A stretch of DNA of 64,000 nucleotides from Metellina segmentata. Its lineage: Eukaryota > Arthropoda > Arachnida > Araneae > Tetragnathidae. A model generated the notes under the pieces. It saw nothing but the letters and a program-made list of their open reading frames with translations. It searched no databases and was not told the DNA's origin. Of this stretch, positions 1-13,073 are shown one piece after another. The stretch spans positions 71,368,998 to 71,432,997 of the forward strand of contig OX375876.1 of NCBI GenBank assembly GCA_947359465.1. Direction: 5' to 3'. Made by a program: the position numbers and the translations under genes. How positions within the stretch are numbered: the first letter of the stretch is position 1; every line of letters starts with the position of its first letter.

Positions 1-1510
1 AGTAACAATTGGTCACTAAGCTCAAAATGGTTAAAAGCCATACAGGGAAGATTTAAGGAATCAAGGTAGATCAAACTATGCGTCTGAACCCCGTCAGAGG
101 TATAACTTTACTAGGACATTCGTATTGTTCATAACAATTCGAAGTACCCGCAGCATATTTTAAACTGATAGAATTGTAATACATTTGGAAGACATCCATG
201 GCGATGACAACCACTGTGGCTGAGATGGGAGGAATATGAAATGTGTATGTTAAATGAATTGCACATTATAGACCCTAAGGCCCTCTCTTGGTTAACGACA
301 TGACTGGAATGATATAGGCTAGACTTAATCGATTTATAGTCATTAAACTATATCACTTAAAGGGAATAACTGCAGTAAATCGTAACATATAATATACGTT
401 TGCTCATAAAGATTTTAATGGTGCAAACACACTCGTAATTAATAAATTTTAAATGCTATTATCAATTAGTAAGGGCCTGAACTCTAAAGAAAAATGTCGT
501 TTTGTAGTTGCGATTGAATAGAAAAAAATATTATACTCATATGTGAACATTTATTAATGGAAAATAATTATAGTACAACAGGATAAACAAATTTAAATGT
601 GTTACATGTAAAGAACACAAAACACAAAAATGAATGTTTTAACGAACATGCCAAAGGTAAATAGATTCTAGCTGATGGAATAAAAAGAAACAGTCTAAAA
701 TAGAACTTCTGTACACATTGATACGCCTCCAAATGGATTTTTTTCTCAAATATGCTGCTTTTGTCGTCATTTTTCTTTATATTTCCTTTACATGTAGACG
801 TAACTCTTTCTCCTTATCATGGGGAGGCAACTAGGGAATTGAGCATTAAGAAAAATTGTAACTAATTCTAGCCGCTACTAAAGACGCACATAAATAACGC
901 ATATACCGTTGGATAAATAACAACAACGGAACAAACAAACTATGAGCAGTTGCTGCCAATGTTGGCCTTACAATGAAAGCGGATCTTCGACTTGAGAGAT
1001 TAGACAAGACGCAGAGTACTATTCCAACCAGGGAGCAAGCCAAAGTGTCTGGGATTGAAAAGACACCAGACAAGTTACCTTATGAGCGAAAGTGTTCGCA
1101 GCGTGCCCCGGAGAAGTAGGTGAGAAGAGCTGCAAAATCGACTTAAGTGACTTCGGAACCAAATAGATTGAGGCAGAAGGGCACCGCGTCCAAGTATATT
1201 AGGTGCGTCAAGAACGAGGCTTACTACAAACGCGTTGGTGACACATTTGGCTGAACTCACCGCTAAATCGCATCACAGTCGAGTTTTTTACTTCCTTTTT
1301 AGAATCGTTCTTGAATCAATAAGGGATATTCAAGTCAATCTTTTGAAGATAATAAGAGTCTGAATTTTATTTCTAATTTATTTCAAAAATGTGGTCTTAG
1401 TTACCGACCTTGTGAGATGTTTGAATATTAAAACACTCAGCAATGAAAATTATACAAAGCAATTGTTTCCACTTTTAGTTTGGTATTAGTTATTTACATT
1501 TAAAAAGTAG
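1..1510. other. AT-rich stretch, no recognised gene
   Basis: Short open frames occur at 846-1260 on the minus strand, but they match nothing I recognise and have no splice or domain support. I see no transposon ends here. Confidence 0.5.
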
Positions 1511-1511
1511 G

Positions 1512-1722
1512 TAGCTGTGACAGTTGGGGATCACCCCCTAAGGAAATAAAGACCCTTAATCCGAGAACATAATTGCAGTAATTTTCAACTATGCTCAGAT
1601 GACAAGGTCAAGATCTGAGCTGTCACTCCACCCTTCTAACTTCCACACCATGCCAACTTGAGCAGATTTGAGACAACGATAGATTTAGCGTGCACCATCT
1701 CTATTGTAAACGGCGTTTTTGG
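1512..1722 (-). repeat. SINE fragment (copy a)
   Basis: Read on the minus strand this matches the body of the SINE at 54738-55020. Shared blocks include the CAGATGACRAGGTC-like block near 1597 and the TTCCACACCA-type block near 1640. The tRNA-like head is missing or too decayed to place. Ends are approximate. Confidence 0.5.
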
Positions 1723-2267
1723 TTAGATTGAGTTTGGATCTTCAAACCCTTAGGTTGCTAATATTACAGTACAAATGAAATATTTCTCTAGCATTTATTT
1801 AAAATATTTTACAGTTCCATGTTTTTGTCATGTAAAGAAGTTTCTATTTATATATAATAAAATGTATTTCGTCTTCTGTAATTTAAAGTGTGTAATATGC
1901 AGAGTAGTATATTGTTTGCAGCTAATGTGCACTAAGTGTAACAATTTATTTCTTAACCTATTTAACCACCGTTAGATGGTTTGAAACGGTTAAATAAAAA
2001 ATTAGTCAGAATAATTCCATTTCTCTTTCATAACAAAAATAAAAAGTATCATTTTAGTGCCCAGAAAATAATTTGTAACACTGTTTTGACATTCCCCATA
2101 CACCATTATACAGCCAATCATTTAAAACACACATCTATCTCTATAATCTCTGGTGTATAGCAAAACTACAGGAGGTGATATTAGGTCTACAACGAAATAT
2201 TGGTTTTTATTTTTATGATAATGATTAGTATTTAAGTTAACGTTACACTGGAGCTACACAATAAACA

Positions 2268-2552
2268 GTTGGCGATGATCCGGGATCAAAGCCGCAGGGA
2301 AATATCCAAGGATAACTCTATGTAATTTTGAACCACGGGATGGTAAACGTCAGGTGACGAGGTCACACCTGAGCTGGCACACGACTCCAAACTTCCACAC
2401 CACTCCAACGTCAGGATATTTGAGGCCACGAAAGATTTAAAGTGCCCAAACCACCTTTTTGCACGAGGTCTTGATTGGGTTCGTACCAATAAGCCCTCCG
2501 GTTGACACTCGGCTACACTTCCAACCATACTACCAAGGCCCTGGTGATAGTG
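2268..2552 (-). repeat. tRNA-derived SINE (copy b)
   Basis: In sense (minus) orientation a tRNA-like head near 2550-2470 carries an A-box-like TAGTATGGTTGG and a B-box-like GGTACGAACCC. The shared body follows (GTGTGGAAGTTTGGAG, CAGCTCAGGTGTGACC, GTCACCTGACG), then a 3' part ending with CCCGGATCATCGCCAA. The 3' end matches the copies at 18.87, 23.27 and 54.74 kb. The head is a different type from that of the 54.74-kb copy. Confidence 0.65.
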
Positions 2553-2569
2553 GACTTTTGTGATTTGGG

Positions 2570-4655
2570 TTATAATAAATGCCTGACCCATCTTCATAGT
2601 TCGTTTCCTCTAAAATAACCGTTACTCAAACGAATGGAGAATATACAGTGAATATTGTTGAGCTCAGTTTTCGTATCAATATTTTTTGAAGTGACTCGTT
2701 TACATCTTAAATGCGATAGTTCCTTGTTAAATCATTATTGAAGGTAAGATGGAAAATTAATTTTATATAGTTTTCTTGACTATATCTTTCAACCCAAATG
2801 CACTGTAAAAAAAACTCCATTTGTTGGGACTTGAAATAACAAAGATCTTACTTAAAAATTTAATTTTTTCAGTAAAGACAAAACAACGGTAACCGATTAC
2901 GATTTTTGAAATAAAAGGTAGATCTATCAGAGTTTTTTTAATAAAGAGAACTACCGTTTCCAACAAACATTTAACAGGTATACCAAATGTCTTAAGAATG
3001 ACTTCAAATCTTTAAGTAGTTTTCATACCTTCTGTCATTACGGCAAATAATTGTTAAGTTCTCAAAAGTTTTAGTTCCAATATTAATATGTTTCCATGAT
3101 CGTCAAAATTCGTTTTGCGCTTTGCATAACTGTAACTTAAACGCAGTTTCAAATTGAATCTCATTAGGTTTTATTCAACAACAGATTCACTATTAAAATC
3201 TTTGAGCGGTTTATTTTTTCAGAATGGGAGATAGTTGCCCAACTTAGAATGAAACAAAAAATTAATTTTAAAGATTGAAAAAATGCAAGTTGTAATAACT
3301 TCAATCGTTTTGTATGAGCAATCTATCAAGAAATGTACGAAATTCTTTGAACAATTCCAGTATATGATCAGCTGTCAGCATTGTTAAGGTTTTGTGATGT
3401 TTTTTTTTTAAATTTATTTTTTTGTAAAACGGAATTCGACAATTACGTTTCTTAAACCAAGAGCTTTTTAGGAGAGGTGGTCGAACTACCGGGCACCCGA
3501 CTCACCAAATTTGTCAACTTCTCTAGCACTGCAGGAATTGATGGGAATTGAGGTTTATAGCTCATGGTCTGGAACCGGACAATCAACTTCAAACGCAATG
3601 TTATAAAATAAAACTATTGATATTACCGTATAGCTCTAAAGGCTAAACAAGGTTAACACTTCTGAGGTCATGTTAATTAATATATTGTAAGGATGATGTG
3701 TATACCGTACTTGTACGCCGGAATGGGTATTCGGTTTTAGTACGAAACGTATACAAAACTACAAGCAAAAGAATATTAAATATTGTATTATCTTAGTTAA
3801 TATATTATATTTATATAATATGTATAGAATACTTTTTTAAATAAATTATATTATTTGTATTTGATATTTTCACATACAAATAGACCTGATAAATTAAATA
3901 TACAAAAATACATTCATGTATATATATATATAGTGTTCTGATGTCTAATTATAAATTCAAGGGTGTTTTATCAGAATTAAACAAAATCTGAAAATAACAG
4001 TGCTAATTAAGCATAAAATTCTTGAAACGTAACTGCGTTTATTTAAATTTTTAGTGAACGCAGACTTTGCGAATGAAAGTTTTGAAGTCTTAGTAAAAAT
4101 TAAAATAATATCATGATAAATTAGTATTAAATTGGATAATCCCCAATGATTCAAACAACTTATTTCTATTATGGCTTGTGATTATGCTCATATAAAGGCT
4201 TGAAAAAATTGCAAAATTCATGTTACTGGAAGTGTTTAGTCATCTTTAACGTTATACTCGTACATATACGCCGTAAGAGAACTCAATTGCTCATCCATCT
4301 ATATCAACGCGTGTCTGCCGTATTTCATATCACTCTTTCGGAAAATAAGGAAACTAAAAAAAGCACATTTGATAGATGGATAGTATTTTCAAATCGTTTC
4401 ATCATTTGATAGTTGTGATAGATGGTTGGGCATAATATTTTGATACCTCTATATAATTTAGGAAAAATCAACCGAAGTTTCGAAAGAAAGTGCTTATATA
4501 CATTACACGCTTACCTGAGTCTCGATGACATGGAAGAAATATGAAAAAGCTCTAATAATATGTCTATATATTGCAACGCCTGTTTCTTAAAATAAATTTC
4601 CATTAGAGCGCTAAGCACATATACATAATTGATCGAAGAACTTTTGTTTTTTCTT
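2570..4655. other. AT-rich stretch, no recognised gene
   Basis: The only open frames are short and lack recognisable domains (for example minus 2763-2966 and plus 4200-4409). The segment 3415-3600 is more GC-rich than its surroundings, but I cannot assign it. Confidence 0.45.
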
Positions 4656-4659
4656 CAAT

Positions 4660-4870
4660 AGGTTTCGTAGATATCTCGTCCGTAAAAGTTTGACTTATTT
4701 TGTTCTCTATGATATATATCGACACCAAGATAGTGTTGATATTTTCAAGATATAACAAGATCAAGATCAGGTCAGTTTTTTCTAATGACGAGATGTCTCA
4801 TCCATCAAGATCTGGTTAGTTTAACTAATGACGAGATACATCGTCAAGGCCACCATCGGGAGAATTAAGC
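4660..4870 (+). repeat. Dispersed GACGAGAT repeat (copy 1)
   Basis: Contains repeated units of the form AATGACGAGATRTCTC followed by ATCAAGATCTGGT, and ends in CCACCATCGGGAGAATTAA. Related copies lie near 21.93, 25.94, 41.09, 44.6 (inverted) and 52.09 kb. No ORF. Ends are approximate and the superfamily is unknown. Confidence 0.55.
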
Positions 4871-5280
4871 ATGGAACTGTTTAATGTGTCTGATCACTTC
4901 GTACTTGGTTAAAGAATTTTTGTTTCACATTCAAATCGAATTTACTAAGTTTGGATGTAATGTACTAGGTTGAAGCAGCAGCAAAAACAGCAGCGTTCAA
5001 AACAATTGAAATGAGCTAATAAAATTTAAATCCACAGAATACAAGAACTTTCCGAACTGCTCAATGTGTAGGAATATCTTAGCACTACCAATCTTATACT
5101 AATTTATTGACTGTTACTTCCTGTTTGAGTGTGCCGCCATTCATAGCAACTGCACATACGCGTTATTGATGCGACACTGATGTCGATGTTTGCAAATGTG
5201 AATGATTGTACTAAAATTTACAAGGCTGAAAAACAACATGCAAAAGTTGTTTTTGTAACCACTAAAAATCATTTAGCCAC

Positions 5281-5700
5281 ATGCTGGCAAATAATTTTAA
5301 AAAGTATTTTCTTGCTGACGACAAACTTATAGCAAGTTACGAGTGGGTTAGGGATCCATTTCATAAGACTCCCGAAGGACTCTCAATTGATGACGAAGAA
5401 AAATTCATAGACTTTACGACCAGTGGCTAAACCAAAAGACAATTTAGTAATAAGTCACTATTTGAATTTTGGTCAGGAGTAGAGGATTATTTTTCTGCAT
5501 GAAAAACAAGGGCACTTCGCATTCTATTACCATTTTCAACATCCTGCCTTTGTGAAACTGGAATTTTTGCTGTGGCTTCTTTGAAGACAAAAGATAGATA
5601 TCGGCTAAATATAGAAACAGAACTGAGAGTGGCTATTTCTAATATTAAGCCTTCCTTCGAAAAACTTTGCTCGGCAAGACAGGCCCAAGGAAGTCGCTAA
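5281..5700 (+). pseudogene. hAT transposase C-terminal remnant (SCAND3/ZBED-like)
   Basis: A 140-codon frame stays open in one register except for two in-frame stops (TAA at 5428, TGA at 5500) and ends at its own TAA at 5698-5700. The translation has the hallmarks of the hAT C-terminal dimerisation region: WVRDPF near residue 24, EFWSGV near residue 63, then ALRILLPFSTSCLCETG and SLKTKDRYRLN, closing with a typical arginine/histidine-type tail (QAQGSR). These blocks are characteristic of hAT transposases related to host SCAND3/ZBED proteins. The catalytic N-terminal two thirds is absent upstream, so this is a 5'-truncated, inactive copy. The element's 3' terminus lies 247 bp downstream. Confidence 0.8.
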
Positions 5701-5947
5701 TAGTTACTAAATTTGTTTTTAATTTGGTATGTTTTGATTAAGTAAGTTTTGATTTAGAAGCTGTTTTACTTTAATAAGTTAATTATTAAATATGTCGAAA
5801 TGTCTTTTGTTGTCTATGTGTATGTGTGCTTTCCTTTAAGTCAGTTAATCAATTTTTTTAAATAATATTTTCTCTTGGATATTATTGCGCCCCCCTCTAG
5901 TGTGCTCCCCTAGGGGGGGGGCACGCCCCACAGGTTGAGAATCACTG
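5701..5947 (+). mobile_element. 3' end of the truncated hAT element
   Basis: The tail after the transposase stop ends in CAGGTTGAGAATCACTG, whose reverse complement CAGTGATTCTCAACCTG is a classic hAT terminal inverted repeat. I found no matching 5' terminus upstream and no verifiable 8-bp target duplication, so the left end is lost. Confidence 0.65.
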
Positions 5948-6398
5948 GACAAGAGGGTAAACCGCTCTGATACCAGGTCGGCCTAATATTAGAAACAGAT
6001 GAGTAGGAATAATTTCAAGACATGAAAAAAGTAGTTAATTTTCTTTGCATACTTGGATGCATTAATTTAATCATATTTCTAATTTTAAAGAAAATCTTTC
6101 TATATTTTTCTGGTTTCTTCACTTTGTGATTGTTAGTTAGTGAGTCGCGTGATAGTGAGTCTTATGTTTTAACGGGCTAATGAATTTGGAATGAACGCGC
6201 GGACAATAAGCACAGTTATATTTTTTAATTAATTCATTCATAAAATTTGAGAGCACGCGCTAGAATGTTTGCAATGTTTTCAGAAGAACCGGCAAATTCG
6301 GTCTCCGTTTTCATAGCAACACGGATCAGCTAAAACATATCTATGATTCTATATTTCTATGCGGTAGCAGAAAAATAGGGAAGGGAACCAGTACGACC

Positions 6399-6606
6399 TT
6401 CCATTAAAGAGACCTTCCATACTGGAGGTCCGCGATCAATCCAGCAGCAATCCAAATGGGGATGGATTGTGAAGCAATCCCCACCCCGTCCTTGTAGAAA
6501 AGTATTCCATTAAAGTCGTACTGGAAGTCCGCGATCAATCCAGCAGCAATCCAAATGGGGATGGATTGTGAAGCTATCCCCACCCCGTCCTTGTAGAAAA
6601 GTATAG
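6399..6606. repeat. Two-copy tandem duplication (~99-107 bp unit)
   Basis: The block GCGATCAATCCAGCAGCAAT recurs at 6432 and 6531, and both copies run through CACCCCGTCCTTGTAGAAAA. An 8-bp indel separates the units at their left side. Each copy holds a GGATTG/CAATCC-type short hairpin, which copy 2 partly breaks. Confidence 0.8.
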
Positions 6607-6645
6607 TTCGCGAAGCGAACTAAATATGATTGCGTAGCTCCCTAG
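6607..6645 (+). mobile_element. Helitron-like 3' end (candidate)
   Basis: A perfect short hairpin GTTCGC-GAA-GCGAAC (6606-6620) is followed about 21 bp later by CTAG and a T, resembling the hairpin plus CTRR end of Helitrons. The upstream tandem duplication shares the GATTG-GAAG-CAATC motif of the clearer Helitron at 19888-20408. No 5' TC end could be assigned. Confidence 0.35.
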
Positions 6646-6649
6646 TTAC

Positions 6650-7585
6650 AAGAAATGATTAAAAATATTTGAACTATTTTCTTTTCAATTAAGGAGTTGA
6701 AATAACAATATAGTTAATTTGTCGAGTTTTTAAATGTGTAGTACACAATCGCATTTTAAAATAATCGATATTACAATATGAATTAAAAATTTCTGTGTAA
6801 AATTGAAATTGACGACTAAAAAAATACGAAAATTATGAAATGATTGCTGCATCCATAAATATTTTACTGTGTATGGATATTAGACGCATACATTGTCATT
6901 TCCCCTACCTTTTTTGCATGCATCTTTTAAAATTAAGAAAATAATTTTCTGAAATTAGTGTAGTAATTTGAATACTAGAGTGTTTAAATGTATTTTGGTA
7001 TACAAATAATAAATGGCATTTATGTTATGCGTTTTTACTGCTATTAGAAAAATTTAACAATCAGTATTTAAATGACTGCTACAAGAATGCAGCCATTATT
7101 AGCAGCTGTGTGCATTGATTTTAAAAGAAATTTATAACAATCACTTCTTAATGAAAAATAATGCAGCACAATATCTTAATTAGGAAAAATTAAGATTTGT
7201 TAAAAAGGTGCTCAGGTTTATAAATCATGATTTAAACTCGTTTCATTTTTTTCTCCCTTAGCTAGAACATTCACAGTCAATTTATTTTTTCATTTTTATT
7301 GTAAGGTTATTAATTTTATGCGGAATGAATGAAGTTTTTTACTTCCATACAGACAGAAATCAAAATTAATATGTTGCCTTACCAATGTGAATTGTTAATA
7401 TACCAAATAAAACATGAGAATCTTTTAAACATATTATAAAATGTGAAGGAAATAAAAACAGAATAATATGTACAGATGCAGTTCCATTCAAATTTATGCA
7501 GTAACGTGTGTCTCCAACCATATATTTTCTAAAATTCTATAGCGATATATTTTTAGAAATTTCTGCATGATGTGTGGTACATGAA
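6650..7585. other. AT-rich stretch, nothing recognised
   Basis: No open frame, terminal repeat or clear repeat copy was found. Confidence 0.5.
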
Positions 7586-7589
7586 TTAA

Positions 7590-8156
7590 GGTATCCGACT
7601 AGGTGCGGAACAAGTTTTTTGAAAATAAATGTTAAAGTACTTTTTATACTAATTTTATATAAGATAATAGTTCAAAATTATGAAAAAAAGTAAAAAATAA
7701 AGCATTCATTAATAATATTACGTGAATTGGAGAAAAATAGGTAAAATTTAGTGAAAAATAACCCAATATGAAAACGCTCTACATAAAATTCTATAGAATT
7801 CAACATTACCACATGAAGCAATATCGTTGCCATATTCTTCTCAATAATTCTTAAAAGCTTGTTGCAAATTGTTGAGGCTTGTTTGTAGAAAATAGTTTCA
7901 GCCAATTTGTGTTATAAATTAGGTTTATTTTTAGCATATTAGCCGAAAAACGAACAACTTCCTGCCGCTTCAATCGAACTTCGGGTTTCGTTTTCAGTTA
8001 TCAAGTAATACTAAAATAGCTATAATTTTATTTCTAATCATCTCAGACTTAAAACAATTGCAGATTCTGAAACTTAAAAACATGGGCTTTAATATAAAGC
8101 AGTAACAATAATTGTGAATTTTCGTCAAAATTCCGTTTTGAATGTAGTCGGATGCC
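7590..8156. mobile_element. TTAA-flanked MITE (567 bp)
   Basis: Flanked by TTAA on both sides (7586-7589 and 8157-8160). The ends are inverted: GGTATCCGACTA on the left and, reverse-complemented, GGCATCCGACTA on the right (11 of 12 matching). The interior is AT-rich with no coding potential. TTAA target duplications are typical of piggyBac-type elements, and also of Kolobok and Sola3, so the superfamily is not certain. Confidence 0.6.
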
Positions 8157-8397
8157 TTAAGATATCAATCACAAATCTTATAAACTGAACAAATAATCAA
8201 ATGTATGAATCAATATAAATGAGATGTGATTAAACTAAATAAATAGGTAAAACGTATTAAGGTATGAAAATGTAAAAATTCAGATAAACTTGAAACCATG
8301 CTAATTTTCTTACCTATTTAATCTTAACAAGTTTTCAGTTTCAGTTTTTAATCATTAAAAAAGACTTTATTTGAATGTATATGTATATTTTTATCTA

Positions 8398-9829
8398 TCT
8401 ATATATAAAACGTTACTGACGCCGCAGGATTGAAAACTCGATTGCTAAATTGTTAGACGGTTTCCCGAGAGAGTACGGATCAGAAAATTACGAAATTAGC
8501 ATGGTTTGTTCAAAATTGTACAGGGAACAAGATGGAAAAAATATTTTTTCTAGTTTAGGGTTCATTAAGTGTCAAAGTCGAAAAAAGCGAAATTTTTACC
8601 GCGAGTGAACAAAACACATACAAATTTTCTGTCTACAGCCGTTTTTTAAGAGAGGTTTTTTTTTTTTCAATTTGATTCCTGGTAATATTTTTTGAAATTC
8701 TGTTAAAAACCACTTTTTTGTTGAAACTGTCATATCTATAGCTGGATTCTATTATATTTTAAATTTGTAAACACCACTTAAAAAATTAAAATATTCTATA
8801 CTCTTTCTTATGGTACAGTTATTTTTTGAATTGGTTAATAAATAAATCCGTTGCTATTAAATGCTGATTATACAAATTGCGGAGTTTTTAGATCGTAATT
8901 TCCGATACAAAATTTCATTTCTATAGTTTAATAGTATTAGTTTTGAAATTAGAAAACACCACGTCAAAAACAAATAATGAACTCATTCTTATGGTATAAT
9001 TATTTTTAAAATTGGTTTATAAATAAATTCGATGCGAAGAAAAGTATAATTTAACAATTTTGCGACCACATATTAGTATTTCTTTGCGGTTATAATACAT
9101 TAAGATGATTACATTTCTAGCGGTTTTGCAGACATAAAATGTATCACCGTAGCCATAGCACCTCTTGTTTTTTTGGAGTCCTATGAAACTATCTGTGACG
9201 TCATGGCTTCGAAAGTCTAATCAGGAAAAACGACTTATTATGTGCTGGATTGAAATACCGAAAATATTCCGTTCCAAAACTAGCTGTATGGAAGGGAATG
9301 GACAGCTAAACTCTACACATAATGAACTGTATACAAAATGATTCGACCATAGTTCTCATTCAGAATTGCTAGCAAGTGAATGATTTCCTTTCGTTTCGTT
9401 TATTTAAATTTGAATTTTGAACTGTCCTTTGAATGGAAATCGTTAGTTTGGATTTGAATTTTTAATTGTTTTAGTAGGGATTTAAATAATGACTGTTTTC
9501 CTTATATTTGTTACTTTCTCTTTCAGGGAAAGAATGCGATGACAAACCCGTTTCATGTCGGGTGGTGGTGGAACATGTTCCTAGAATAATTTATTTTCTC
9601 TTTTAGGGAAAGCATGAGGTGACAAACCCATGTCATGTTGGGTGGTGGTGGGACTGATTCCTTAGAATTACAACTAGGGCAGCATGTGAGCCTCTACTTC
9701 GTGTGTTAGTTTGCGAAGCCAAAACACTTTCACATCTGACCCTCATCAAGATAGTTGTGAAAGGAGTGGTTTGAGATTCAAACCAAATGGAATTGCGTAG
9801 CAATCACCGAGGGTTGGCGAGCACCCTAG
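8398..9829 (+). mobile_element. Non-autonomous Helitron (1.43 kb)
   Basis: Begins TCTATATATAAAACG after an A and ends GGGTTGGCGAGCACC-CTAG before a T, as expected for insertion between A and T. Upstream of the 3' end lies the AATTGCGTAGCAAT hairpin-like block that the 19888-20408 Helitron also has in variant form. There is no Rep/helicase ORF. Internal duplications are present: a ~120-bp block at about 8730-8850 and 8920-9035, and a ~55-bp block with GATGACAAACCC at about 9538 and 9618. The exact 5' base is ambiguous by a few bases because TCTA is repeated there. Confidence 0.7.
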
Positions 9830-12439
9830 TCTATGTAATATTTCAAGGACAAAATGGAAATGAAAAGCAAACCTTAAAAACAATTATTTAAGAAATATCT
9901 GATTCACGTTTTCAATGCTGAAAAGATGGTAGAATCATCGATTGAAATCATATATTTTTGTTGTTATTTCTATTATGCTTGTAACAGAAGTATATAATGC
10001 TTTTATTCTTATTTAAATCAATAAAGATAAGTTACACCATTGTTTATTTATGTGAATTCCTAAATGAATAAAATAAATCTTTTAAGGTATCTAAAATTAA
10101 AAACCGTTTACATACATGTATAAGAATAACTTTGGGAAACATAAATTATAGCCCATCAATAAAAAATGTTGTGCAGCAAATTATAAAACATTTTAATTTT
10201 ACTGTTTTTCAATAAGTCGTTATTTATATCTTACCATCAGAAAGTAACTTTCTGTATTACATTTCTTTTAAAAAAACATCGCAAACTCTATTTTTAAAGT
10301 AGATGTACCATGAAATGACAAAAAAAAATGAATGCAACTATGCAGCTTTGTATTCTTTAAAATTATTTGAACAACCCTTGTGCAATGATATCGTTTGATA
10401 TAGATTCTAATAAATTTGTGATATTTATATTTACAACAATTATCTGTTTTATTTGCTATAAAAGAAATACACCCATTCCATGAACGCAAAAATATTTAAA
10501 AAAAATGCACAGACCGTCTTGTACTTTATAGATAGAGGTTCTGAAATTGGAAATTCCTATGTAAAAGAACATATGTCAACTCAGATGGCAAGTCTCACAG
10601 ATACAAATAAAGAACAGATACATAAAAAATAGAAAATAAAAATTTCCATGTTGCAACCACAACAGAACACAGAAAGTATTATTTTTCGAAGCATCGGAGT
10701 TGCTTATATATTCACTTTGAAACAGGGCTGTTTTAAACTCCGCTCCTAGCCGGTGGATGGGGAGTATTTTGAAATTTAAATTTTTGAGAGATCATGCGTA
10801 TTATCTGCTGGTGCCAGCTGACAAAATATTGTTTGTACTTTCCTTTCAGGCTGAACACGGCCGCCTTTTTGCTTGTACTCGTTCCGGTCTTCGTGGCAAG
10901 CGTATGAATACATCTTTAACTTTAAAAATGATCTGTTTCGTAGCAGAATCAGATTGTCGACCTGAAGGGATGTATATTTTGGGAGGTTTCCAAGCGAATG
11001 TTTCTTTTCAGATTTTAAATAATTGATGAGACAAGACATTTTCCAGTGAAAAAGCAATGACTTCGACTGGATTTTCAGGAGAATATGCTAAGTTTTGCAC
11101 CTGAAAGCATCATATTTGTCATTAAATGACATCCTTTATTATTGCATTATAAAAAAGCACAAAAACACATTATGTTGAAGTCATTAATTTTATAATGAAA
11201 CGGCTTGTCTCAATCTAAAGATATGTATTGTTTATTTGTCCGTCGCTGTATGCTTAGATGTAACTCCTTCGAGTCTTATCGCAGTTGGCATTGAGCGGAT
11301 TTTTTGAGTAACAATGATGTTTGATGGATTTTTTATTGAGCTTGACTTTAAGTATTAATTATGATCGTGTGATTTATTTTACGTAATGTATTGGTTGTTT
11401 TATTATTTCTATTTTGCATCAATAACACGTAATTTATAAAAAATATCTTTAGCAGAAACTTCGAATGCGGGGGTAAAATAAATAAAGATAACTTCAAAGA
11501 CATTTAAAGAGGAAATGATGCAAGTTCTGTGAATGCGACAAGACAAATATAGAGAACGTTCAACTCAGCGACGCATTAAATGTGAATTTACCAGTGGAGT
11601 GTGTCGAGAATCTGTAGCTCATTTATGATATAATTGGTATTTAAAAAGTGATTTTATGAATATAGTAATCGGGAATTGGAAAGCGGATAACAACATAACC
11701 ACGGCACTTGAAAGTTTAACTCAAACATTTATGTAGACGACGCTGTACCCGTCCGTATTGATATGAAGAAAATAATATTAATCCTTACTAAACGGTACTT
11801 TTTAGCACTCTGTCTGCAACAAAAAATATATCTACAACACTCAATACCATTAATTACCATACTAACGGTTACACTTTCTGTACTTTGTTCTGATTTCGGA
11901 TAAAGTTATTGCCAGATAGTATCGAGAACAGTACCAAATATAGTAGTTAGACAATAAACTTTCCTATATATTAAAGCAGATTTGTCTAAATTTTTGTTTT
12001 GTCTGAGCGGCATTGAGTGATGCGGAAAAGTATTGCCCTGCATACAAAATTCTAGTATCTCTACTAGTATAAAATGAAGTGTTTGTTTGTATGTTTATGT
12101 GTACGCAGTGTCCTGGCGAATCTATGGCACTTACAATAATGCGGTATGGTACTCGTAGTCCGAATTTTTTGCAATTTTTGTGCAAAGCATTTATTTTAGA
12201 ATTCAATCTAGAACATTTAAAAATGAATTTAATGGAATGTAATTAGTATTGCTTTTTATTGAATATATATGGCAATACCATAAAGATATAACAGATTCTA
12301 AATTTATTTTTTCCGCGTTTCAATTTGATTTTCTGAGCAATGCTTTCAGCCGCAGAACAAAACAAATAAACAGTTTTAATTGGAGTTATGTAGCTATTTT
12401 TTCTATCTTCTAGCTCTAGATCAGCCGGATTTGGACTTA
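9830..12439. other. AT-rich stretch, no recognised gene
   Basis: Opposed short open frames at 10757-11057 match nothing known. A TCTCTACTAGTATAAAATG block at about 12057 resembles the 5' end of some Helitron-like repeats and resembles sequence at 17645, but no 3' end was found. Confidence 0.4.
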
Positions 12440-12713
12440 CCTAAAACCGCCGTTGTTGGTCAATTTGACCCTCATAAGAAATGTAAGCTATATCAAGCTA
12501 AATTTTTTGTAAGAGATAAAGGATGGTTGAAATGACAATACATAAGAGTTTTTGAAATTTTTTTTTAGTTTTTAGAGAGTTAGTTGTTTTTTGTTTTTTT
12601 TTGGTTTTAGACATAATTATTATTTTTTGCTTAAAAGTTATTCTTTTGAAATGGCATTAAAAATGATAATATATGACAACATTTAATGTAATCTTAATAG
12701 TATAATATAGTGT

Positions 12714-12770
12714 ATAGTATAATGTAATCTATAATATTACACAATATTATAGATTGTATTATTATACTAT
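12714..12770. repeat. Long AT-rich inverted repeat
   Basis: An arm reading TAGTATAATGTAATCTATAA is followed, after a loop of about 4 bp, by a near-complementary arm reading TTATAGATTGTATTATTATA. It abuts the SINE copy at 12773. A related TTATACTATATTC block reappears right after the SINE near 13015. Confidence 0.6.
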
Positions 12771-12772
12771 AT

Positions 12773-12990
12773 GCCGACCAACCGGTATAGTGGTTAAGGA
12801 GTGAATCCAGGTTCGGGCATGGATGTTTGTAAGCGTATACCAGCTCAGGTGTTGCTTCGTCATCTGAACATGGTTCAAAATTACAAAGTATAAATTGTAA
12901 GGGGCAATGATGGTCCTCCCACTGTGTGCTCCTTCACAAGTGAGCATCACTTCCGGCCTTGTAGTGGCCAATGACTGAGGTCAAATGTGC
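12773..12990 (+). repeat. tRNA-derived SINE (copy c)
   Basis: The head CCGGTATAGTGGTTAAG (A box) and the B-box-like CCAGGTTCGGGC are close together, so the tRNA region is internally shortened. The head resembles that of the copy at 54738-55020. The body includes CAGCTCAGGTGTTGCTTCGTC and TTCAAAATTACAAAG. The 3' portion (12900-12990) differs from the other copies in the window. Confidence 0.6.
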
Positions 12991-13073
12991 CCGCCATTAG
13001 AAAAAAAAATGTTATACTATATTCGAATGTATAATAGTACACAATATTCTTTAGCAGGAGTACGTGATAAGAA

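Noticed and set aside
846..1260. Two adjacent minus-strand ORFs (75 and 61 codons)
   Set aside because: No motif, no splice sites at suitable positions and no homology that I can recall.
10757..11057. Overlapping opposed ORFs of about 90 codons
   Set aside because: Neither translation has recognisable domains. A TTTCAG before GCTGAACACGG looks like a splice acceptor, but a donor and homology are missing.
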